Assembly (NCBI RefSeq): GCF_004027225.2
Contig: NC_044301.2
Location: 21,380,668-21,444,667 of the forward strand
DNA from: Strigops habroptila
Lineage: Eukaryota > Chordata > Aves > Psittaciformes > Psittacidae
Length of the DNA stretch: 64,000 nt
Reading direction: 5' to 3'
The notes below the pieces were generated by a model. That model had not been told where the DNA came from. It ran no database searches and saw only the letters and a program-made list of their open reading frames with translations. Below are positions 55,327 through 64,000 of this stretch, piece after piece (position 1 is the first letter of the stretch; each line of letters begins with the position of its first letter). Made by a program: the position numbers and the translations under genes.

Positions 55327-58300
55327 ATGTGCCTTGAGTGCCTACCTGCTCCTCTGCATGGAGCAGAACTTCCTTTAATTGCCTGTAAAAGGTTATATAG
55401 ATGTAGTCTAGATCATCTCTTTTTTCCTAGATGAAGCTTATTTTCAAACTTCTTGAATCTCATGTAGTCAGTAAATCCAACTTTCCAGAACTGTTCAAAC
55501 ACAAGTTGTTTTATCATTGAGAGAATTTTTAATGGCAAATTCTTGCATTAAGTGGCTCCTATTCTTGCATCAAAAAGGTTTGAGAATTACTTTGCAACAA
55601 GAGAATTCCCCGTTCCTTAATGAATAATGAAAAACAAAGCCAGTGAAGGGCAAAAAGAGAACAGCCTTACTGTACTGTTGTTGGGGCACCTCCTTGCATC
55701 AACAACTTTGAAGGCCAAGAGGAGTTCTTATTTCTTAGGAAAAACCCAACCATGTATCTAAAGAACAAAAGAGTGTTTCTTCAGTTGAAGTGTTCTTTGT
55801 CAGATCCATCAATCCTGACATGATTGTACGGTCCCTCTTTTAGGGTGGCAGAAGCTGAGGAGATGACAGGTAGAGCTTGAAGAGAGCAACTGAGGGTCCT
55901 AGAGTTCTGACTTGCTTGGATGCAGCCGGTTATTGCTCCGAGTGGGGAAGAAGGATCTAAGATACATGGAATTGGTGTGTGAGCGCCACTAACAAAAGCT
56001 TTACTTAAATACCTAAACTGGAGTGTTAATTTAATAATGGATGTAATTTATTACAAAACCAGATTGTTTGATGTCTTTACCCAAAGTATAATACACTGCT
56101 TGGTTCAGCATGTGAATGTAAGGGGAATTTACACTGTTGGGCTTAATGTAAATTAAATTAACCTACCTATCTTGAATCTGAGTGTTTTTAATAACTGGTG
56201 AATTGGATTGCTTTATTTTATTTGCTGGGATGCTAGTTTTTTTTTCTCTATTAATACACTTAACTTGCATTCTAGCTTCGCCATTCAGAGACAGGCATCG
56301 AGTGGTGGGTTGTGTGACAGTGTCTGTCAATAGTGAAGACAAATAGTGCCAGAGACACTTAACCCATCCAATCTCACCCAGGGTATAGGTCGGTCTTGCT
56401 TTCAGACTTTTCTCTTCTTTCTTTTTTTTTTTTTTTTTTTTTTAAATCTTTATTTCTAAGTAGTGGATTGATATTGATTTGAAACTAAAGTTTTTGGAAA
56501 AGTTTTTGATATTATATCAGTAATACGAGAAGAAGAAAAGTAGAGACCAAAGTTTGGCATGTGAGGTGTTGAAAGCAGGTTTGCAGCCACTTTGTAAATT
56601 CTGGTGTTTACCTTTCAAACTTTTGGCAACACAAGGGCTGATGGTGGAAATTTTGCACATAGTACCCTCTGGTTTTGTTCTGAAATTGTTCTGCTGTGTC
56701 CAGTGGTTCAAATAAGCCAGTTAACATACAAAAGTATTATCAAGAACATGACATGTTAGATAAATTAACAAATTTAATAAATGGGTATACTTCATATATT
56801 AAGCTTATATACCACCTAAACCTTACCCTGTGTGGTGACTTTTCATTTTTGACACTTGTTTTCTGAACACAGCATAGGGATTATGCAGGATGCAGGCTAG
56901 GCTATGAGGAAGAGGCGAGTTCTTGAATGGCTTTTTGCTAGTCCTGGCTGTTCATGCACAGGTGGCTGAAAAACTTGTAACCCCCAAAATATCTCCACTT
57001 TATTTGTGTTCACAACCTTAAGCTTTCCAGTCTGGGAAATGACTCGCTTTGCACTCCAGCTGCAATTAAGGAAAAAAAAGTCATCAGGACACTATTTGTT
57101 TCTTTTGGAGGGCTTGGTAATCCTTGTTGTATTTAAGGATCTCTTTGGAAAGAACAAACAAGGATTTCGGGATTGGCTCCATGTAAGTGTTATCTGGAGA
57201 CAAGACTCCTTCAATGCCAAGTAGTGGGTTTTTTTAGTTTTTTTTCTTTTTCCTGCCTTTCAGACTTTTTTTTTTAAGAGGCTAAATGCCTTGTTTGACT
57301 TCACAAGATAATAGGATATAGAAATATATATCATTGCCTTAGTTGCTAACTCAGGAGGTAATAAATTTTCTTTATATAATGCTTTATGTTACTGAAAAGA
57401 AAAAGACTGCACTGATTTGCTCATGGGGATGCTCTTTGCTGTGTGTTCCCTTAGTCTCTGACGTTATATTAGCCTGTGACTTTTAGCAGTGTGCGTTTGT
57501 GCCACGTGTGTTGCATCCATTCTTCCACTGCCTGCTTTTTTGGCTGCTTTTTGTTTTCAGAGGAACCTGAATCACTCAGTCTCTTGGTTGTGAATTTAAT
57601 TCTGTTCACTGCCTGAAAGTAAGGTAAATGTTTGGGAGCAATAGGCACCTCTTTAGATTTTCTGGGAGGCAAATGTACAATGACTGGTAACTTGAACAAC
57701 TGGAATTTCTTTGAAATGTAGTCTTCCTCGGAGTCGTGCGGAGTAATTGGTTATCTTTATTTACATTCTGAACTCCAGCACTAAGCACTTTGTTAGTTCT
57801 TGGTTATTTCCTCTCTTTCATTTACACATTACAGAATTGCTTATTATTGATGTAAATTATGAAGTCCAAACCAGAACCAGGACTTCCTTACGCTGAACTG
57901 TTTGATACCATTCTGCCTCTCCTAGAGGAAAAAAAAAGCTTGTAGGACAGGCAACAAATTCTGAATTACTTATTTCAACTACCTTACATGTTACAGTGAT
58001 GGCAATGAATGGATTCAGGAGGTTTAATTTCAACAGTGATCAAGCTTGCTCTAATGTGGAAGTAGTTTTCTCTCTCCTTTTTTCAATTAAAAAAAGGAAA
58101 ACAAACCAAATCCTACCTTGTGATGCTGGTGCATGTTTCATTTCTAATACTGTAGCTGCATATTTGCCATAACATGCACTTGGCTTCTATTCAGCGTTGA
58201 AAAGCAATTTTTATTTTGAGATTGTGTTAAAACATATTCAGTCTTATGTTTCAAAATGTGCGTATTCACTTAAACTATATTTGTTGTTACAAGCACTGTT

Positions 58301-60984
58301 AAGCTGCAAATGAAAGAGCCACCTGTAACAATTCCCATTAATATGTGTCTAAAGAAAGTAACCTCAAATAAAAGAAATGCTGGAACTAGAGAAGGCATGT
58401 GTATGTTTCCATTCTAACTTGACAGATCAGCAAGCAGGTACACCCCGCACTGAACAGCCACTGTCTATATTTGGGTGGTTATCTGCATGTTGGGGAAAAC
58501 TTCATTCCTCAAAACCAGGAAATGCAAAATGTTCTCCCCTTTTAAAGCAATACCAGTCAAGTTTAAATTACTGAAAACTTCAGAATAAACTTTTTTTTTT
58601 TTTAAACCCTCCCAAATGCAGCATATTCAACCAAGAGATCTCTTTTGGGTATCAGATATGCATGTGTTGTCACTGGCTTTAGAGTAAATTGATAAAACAA
58701 AATGGGAGCCATGAAACATCCAGTGGTTTATTCTTTACAGTAACTTCACTAATTCTTTTTGACTCCGTTTACTTATCAGTTCAAAAGAAGATGCGTTGGC
58801 TAAAGGCCTGCAGACTCCATGAGAAAACATACATTTTACTATGTTTCTCAATACTTGCATAACTTAAAATGTTACTAAGGCAATTACTAATTTATCCCCC
58901 AAAATAGACTTTAGAACAATCAAATACACAAGTTTAATATAGCCAGTTTATTTCATTGTCTGTAATATTTGTCATACTTTCTTACATACTGTTAATTATT
59001 ATAAGAGAAGACACTGTAGATGCTTTAAAACACTTGCATGTTTATGGATGGTAATGGCATTCATCTGAGAATATATAAGGCTAAAGAGAGAGGTTTTCTT
59101 GCTATTACTGTTTAACTTGATATTTCGATAATCTAATCTTACTGTTACACAGGAGTGTATCTGGTAAATGGAGGAGAGTATAACTAATTTATAATGGATA
59201 GTAAAAATACACATACATGCTTTTTAACTTCTAGGGGGGAAAAAAAAGGAGGAGGAAAAAATGGTGGAAACAGTAATTTGTTTATTTTTCCCTAGGAAAG
59301 TGAGGGAAAAGTACAATTGTTGCATTTCTGGGCAGGATACGCATTGAACCATTTGATCAGCAGGGTATGATCAGTGTTTGACATAGATGTTCCAATGCAG
59401 ACCATGTCCCTTTTAATTTTTTCTTCCAGGTCTCTTAAAAGAACTTTCTAAAATGTTCCCAATATTTGCTGCAAAAAGATAAGTCTTCGATATTAATCTG
59501 TTGGAGGAAGTCTTCCAATTCGAGAGCCCTGCTACCTGGTTCAATGTACATAATTATTGATTTGTCAAAGTCTTTTCGTGCACAGGCAAACATGAGACAT
59601 GCATACACTCCGTTGTACTGTGCATGATACTCAGTTTCATCCATTTAAAGAAGAATTAATTTGAAATGGGGGAAATATTGCTGTTCAGTAATCCAGTTCT
59701 GCAGCATTACTGCCATGTGTGCCATGTGTTTGCCAACGCTTGCATGCAGCATATATGCTGTATGCATGCTGCACATTTCTATTTCTTTCTGTTTGAGTGC
59801 ATAAATGATGAATGGAAACTAATTGTATTTAACAAAACAAAGTAAAGATCCCAAATAGCAAAGGTCTTAACTCAAAATGGCTGCAAATCAGCTTCTAAAT
59901 ATTGTCACTGAAATTAATATCTAGATTTAATAGTTCTTGCCAATCCTGTAAGTGTTTTTGGAAAAAAAAGCATTGCATTAATGCATGATATAGAAAGGAT
60001 AAATTTGCCTTTAAATTGGAATGCAGTTCAAAGTGACTGAATTCTCCCAATTTCAGCCACTATATTTGCCAAAGAACAAACTGGAAAATGGAACTGGTAT
60101 CATTCATCTGCTCCTGCTTCACGGAGAGGTTCGGGGAAGGGACTTCCTATGAAGATAAAAGCAGAATAGTTTATGGATAAACTGTAATGACCACTAAATT
60201 TGACAATCTGAAGTAGTGTAGGTTTACTTTTAAATTCATTTAGCATAGAGAAGTTGTAAGAAATGGTACTGGTTTAAAAATTCTTTCTCATCAGTCATTG
60301 ATATCCCTGGTAATCACAAGTAGGCTGATTTATAGGAAGGTTTGCTACGTTTTGCCGTTAGCACTAAATATATATATGATGGCTGAACATACTTTATTCT
60401 GTTACTTTTAAATTGCTTAAACTGGATAAAATAGTTCAACTATTTCTAAACCTTTTAGACTTGAGAGATTAATATTTTGGATTAAAAAAAACTCAAGAAG
60501 AAGGAAAATATCATGTTCCTCTTAATAGGTATTACCCCTAGGACACCAGTAACTAGCTGAACAAACATATTGGGTTAGTATTTGTATATATTATGTACAA
60601 TTTGTTTCAAAAATTAGTTTATTTCTGTGGTTCTGGTTTATTGTGCAAGGTGTGGTCAGCAGGGCAGAAATACAGAAAATAGCATCTCTCCTGCAGGAAG
60701 CTTAAATCTGACCATAAAATTCAGTTATTTCTTTAAAACAGCTGCAGCTCATTGAGGAATAAAGACTTAACAATTGTTCATACTGCTTCCTCTGAAATAT
60801 TTCAGCCTAGGCTTTCAGCTGATTTGTCCATTAAAATTCTTCAGTGGAAATGATTCTGTTGGTATCCAGAAATATTCAGGGGTTTGTTTTAATCATTTAG
60901 CTGTCCTTTCATGTTTCTAAACCAGATTGATCTGTCTGAACTCCAGAGGAGTTACAATCATGTTCTTTAAAATACCCTGCTTCA

Positions 60985-62142
60985 TATCTACCTGGACTTG
61001 TGCAAAGCATTCAACACTGTCCCGCACAACATCCTTGTCTCTAAATTGGAGAGACATCAATTTGATGGATGGACCACTCAGTGGATAAAGAATTGGCTGG
61101 ATGGCCGCACGCAAAGAGTTGTGGTCAATGGCTCAATGTCCAGTTGGAAACCTGTAGCGAGTGGTGTCCCTCAGGGATCGGTGTTGGGACCGGTCCTGTT
61201 CAACATCTTTGTCGGTGACATGGACAGTGGGATTGATGCGCCCTCAGCAAGTTTGCTGACGACACCAAGCTGTGTGGTTCGGTTGATACGCTGGAGGGAA
61301 GGGATGCCATCCAGAGGGACCTTGACACGCTTGTGAGGTGGGCCAATGCCAACCTCATGAAGTTTAACCAAGCCAAGTGCAAGGTCCTACACCTGGGTCC
61401 GGGCAATCCCAGGCACTGCTACAGGTTGGGCAGAGAAGAGATTCAGAGTAGCCCTGCAGAGAAGGACTTGGGGGTGTTGATTGATGAGAAACTTAACATG
61501 AGCCAGCAGTGTGCACTCACAGCCCAGAAACCAACCGTATCCTGGGCTGCATCAAAAGAAGCATGACCAGCAGGTCGAAGGAGGTGATCCTGCCCCTCTA
61601 CTCTGTTCTCATGAGACCTCACTTGGAGTATTGTGTCCAGTTCTGGTGTCCTCAACATAAAAAGGACATGGAGCTGTTGGAGTGAGTCCAGAGGAGGGCC
61701 ACGAGGATGATAAGAGGGCTGGAGCACCTCCCATATGAAGACAGGCTGAGAGAGTTGGGCCTGTTCAGCCTGGAGAAGAGAAGGCTGCGTGGAGACCTCA
61801 TAGCAGCCTTCCAGTATCTGAAGGGGGCCTATAAGGATGCTGGGGAGGGACTCTTCCTTAGGGACTGTCATGATAGGACAATGGGTAATGGCTTCAAACT
61901 TAAACAGGGGAAATTTACATTAGATATAAGGATGAAGTTCTCTACAGTGAGGGTGGTGAAGCACTGGAATGGGTTGCCCAAGGAAGTTGTGGATGCTCCA
62001 TCCCTGGTGGTGTTCAAGGCCAGGTTAGACAGAGCCTTGGGCGACATGGTTTAGTGTGAGGTTTCCCTGCCCATGGCAGGGGGGTTAGAACTAGATGATC
62101 TTAAGGTCCTTTCCAACCCTAACTATTCTGTGATTCTATGAA
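60985..62142 (+). mobile_element. CR1 LINE, 1.2 kb, reverse transcriptase C terminus to 3' end
   Basis: The reverse transcriptase part reads [40 protein letters not shown] (motif after the catalytic palm) and [13 protein letters not shown]. After frame breaks, the C-terminal part reads [20 protein letters not shown] (61707-62054). The tail is TATTCTGTGATTCTATGAAC. The YxDD box region is disturbed by a frameshift near 61240-61260. 5'-truncated. Confidence 0.95.
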
Positions 62143-62973
62143 CTTTTCAGAGGTCTGTCCCAAGCTGTCTCTGTCTGCATAAGGGACTCGGCTGATAGTC
62201 TTGAGAGAAAACAGTTTCAGTGACTGAAAGAGTCAAATTACAGAAGTTTCACGTTGTCTTATATCAGCATGTCACCAATACAAATACTTCACCCGTTTTG
62301 AACCTTCAAAACAAACAACTCTGTCATAGTGACTGATACCAGTTCCATTTTGCCTACCAAGTCAGTTGATTTTATATTTTATTTCTCATTTGTGATGGAA
62401 TAATCAGCAGCTCTTTTTCTCATTTATTTTCTCATATTTTTATTCCAGGATTTGCCTCTGAAGCAGGGAGTGTCTGCATTAAAAATGACCTGTAGTTCTC
62501 TGCTTCATAGGTTAGAAACTTATTTTAATATTTTGTGGCTAAGCACAGTCCCGTCTTTTTCAAAAAATAAAAAAATTTCCAACAATAAATGGTTTAATTA
62601 GCATTGAATGTGGATTATAAGCATTTTGCATTGGGGCTTCCATTATTTTAGATGAAATGGCTTCTACACAAATAATTAGTCCAGCCGAGGTGATGAAAGC
62701 TGTGTTTACTTGCAGCCATTTTTATGAATTAACATTAAGCTTTAAAAAAGTTGATTCCAGTGGCTCATACTAAATCTCATTTGGGCATTTCCAAAGTATT
62801 GTATTGGTTAGGCTGTATTGCTTTAAGCATTTTCATTCTAAAACTTACCAAATTCCAAATACTTGTTGGGGGAAAGAAATTTGTTCATAAATCACTTTGT
62901 GTCAATGGGACTGCTATAGCCAGCACACACAGAACCATGTATCTTGTATTTACTTCTGAATTATACACCGCAG

Positions 62974-63532
62974 ATGCTTCTTCAGCTCCTTCCTCTTCCT
63001 CCATGGGCGGTGCTTGCAGCTCCTTTACCACCTCTTCCAGTCCTACCATTTACTCTACCTCAGTCACTGACAGCAAGGCTATGCAAGTGGAGAGCTGCTC
63101 CTCAGCTGTGAGGGTAAGTACCAGAGGGGTAAGTGAAAAGCAGTTAACCAGTAATGCAGTCCAGCAGCAGCAGTCAACGCCGAAGAGACACACAGTCCTG
63201 TACATCTCGCCACCACCTGAGGACTTGCTGGACAACAGTCGGATGTCCTGCCAGGATGAGGGGTGTGGATTGGAGTCAGAACAGAGCTGCAGTATGTGGA
63301 TGGAGGATTCACCCTCCAACTTCAGTAACATGAGTACCAGTTCCTACAATGATAACACTGAGGTGCCACGTAAATCACGCAAACGAAATCCAAAGCAGAG
63401 ACCAGGGATAAAACGTCGAGATTATGAAGAGTCCAACATGGATATATTTGATGCCGACAGTGCCAAAGCGCCTCACTATGTCCTTTCTCAGCTCAGCACG
63501 GACAGCAAAGGCAACTCAAAAGCAGGAAATGG
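62974..63532 (+). CDS. NFAT5: NFAT5 exon 3: alternative start, phosphosites and NLS
   Basis: 559 nt from acceptor CCGCAG to AATGG|GTTGGT; residues 67-252 plus two bases. [20 protein letters not shown] contains Met77, the start of the short isoform a, followed by Gly and a Cys at position 5 of that isoform, the motif known to be myristoylated and palmitoylated. Thr135 (STPKRH), Ser155 and Ser158 (DLLDNSRMS) are at the same numbers as the known regulatory phosphosites in human NFAT5. [18 protein letters not shown] at 199-216 is the nuclear localisation signal. The following Rel-homology DNA-binding domain is outside the window. Two perfect GTAAGT hexamers lie inside the exon (63114, 63129). The donor is weak (GTTGGT); another GT at 63537 would add one codon and shift phase, and I prefer 63532 because the conserved protein has Asn-Gly there. 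Confidence 0.95.
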
Positions 63533-64000
63533 GTTGGTATCTGCCTTTTTTCCTCCCCCCCCCCCCCTTTTTTTTTAAATTTCTATCACCATATGTAAAA
63601 CCAAACTAATAAAACTCTTCCCATGCCTCATCAAGTGTTCTATTCAGGTTCTCACATAAATCCCTTCTCTGCTGTTCCCTTTTGCGTCCTAGCCTGGGAT
63701 AAGGTCTCATTAGACTTGATAATCTTTTAGAAGATAAAGCTAACCTTCCCTGCAATCATCAAATGCAGGGCTGATGAGCTCATCTGTATTGTTCTTTAAG
63801 TGAAATTCCTCAAAGGTTGCGCAGTTCCATTTATAGAATGGCAATGAAAATGTATTTAAAAAGAAAGGCAGAAATGGACTGGATACATCCTAAATCTTAG
63901 TGGGTTTTGCAGGATTTTATGTGAGGATTTCAGTCTGTACACTTTACCTGCTTCTGTGTTTGCCTCTTTCTCTATTTATTGAATAGAGAGAGTGATGGGA
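63533..64000 (+). other. NFAT5: Start of NFAT5 intron 3
   Basis: Begins GTTGGT and runs off the window. Close behind the donor is a pyrimidine run (63543-63578) with 14 consecutive C and a T9 run. No further exon seen. Confidence 0.8.

Larger units (their letters stand above)
48650..62973 (+). other. NFAT5: NFAT5 intron 2 (14.3 kb)
   Basis: Bounded by GTAAGC and TTATACACCGCAG (a rather purine-interrupted acceptor). Contains GT/T-rich tracts (51005-51060, 52506-52603), a solo ERVL-type LTR (54692-55326), T-rich 56420-56444, and a 1.2-kb CR1 (60985-62142). The remaining parts, 48650-54686, 55332-60984 and 62143-62973, contain no gene I can support. Confidence 0.85.

Noticed and set aside
59435..59644. 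A 69-codon minus-strand frame with protein-like composition (MDETEYHAQYNGVYACLMFA)
   Set aside because: It begins directly after a stop, has no splice sites, no recognised family and no flanking retrocopy features. Frames of this length are common by chance here. A protein search would settle it.
60917..61114. A minus-strand 65-codon frame
   Set aside because: Antisense of the CR1 reverse transcriptase.

Overview
The window is a piece of a bird genome. CR1 LINE 3' ends with the ATTCTATGA-type tail occur on both strands. There are also retroviral elements of kinds found in birds: one resembling avian leukosis viruses with a tRNA-Trp primer site, an ERVL-like family with a foamy-virus-type primer site, and a gammaretrovirus-like one. 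Two vertebrate genes lie head to tail on the + strand in the order known from human chromosome 16q22: the 3' part of CYB5B (outer-mitochondrial-membrane cytochrome b5), then the 5' part of NFAT5 (the tonicity-responsive transcription factor). The species is not identified.

Layout. 1-1227 is a GGCAAA-type satellite with a short retroviral LTR embedded in it. 1228-11926 is the CYB5B body: three coding exons are visible (9365-9493, 10023-10049, 11895-11926); the first and last coding exons were not found. About 11985-30950 is crowded with retroelements: a decayed gammaretrovirus-like provirus (+), a nearly complete ALV-like provirus with a 6-bp target duplication (-, 21724-27865) that contains a piece of a second retrovirus, a deleted ERVL-type provirus with a 5-bp target duplication (+, 28115-29895), and CR1 tails. 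31020-32280 is the NFAT5 CpG island and first coding exon. NFAT5 intron 1 (31676-48523) holds an inverted pair of ERVL-type copies and a solo LTR. Exon 2 (48524-48649), intron 2 (48650-62973, with a solo ERVL-type LTR and a 1.2-kb CR1) and exon 3 (62974-about 63532) follow. The rest of NFAT5, including the Rel DNA-binding domain, lies beyond the window.

The two host genes are independent transcription units. CYB5B supplies a tail-anchored haem protein. NFAT5 exons 1-3 encode the regulatory N terminus: nuclear export signal, alternative start with a lipidation motif, phosphorylation sites and nuclear localisation signal.

The most striking observation is inside the ERVL-type provirus of NFAT5 intron 1. 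About 65 bp of its 5' coding region (42341-42405, minus strand) match the 5' half of 5S ribosomal RNA in sense orientation and are read as codons 73-94 of an open frame, right after a predicted membrane segment. The second is a polypurine tract-LTR-primer site-gag block of one retrovirus lying in the gag-pol region of another. Everything here was read by eye. Family names rest on recognised motifs and not on database searches.
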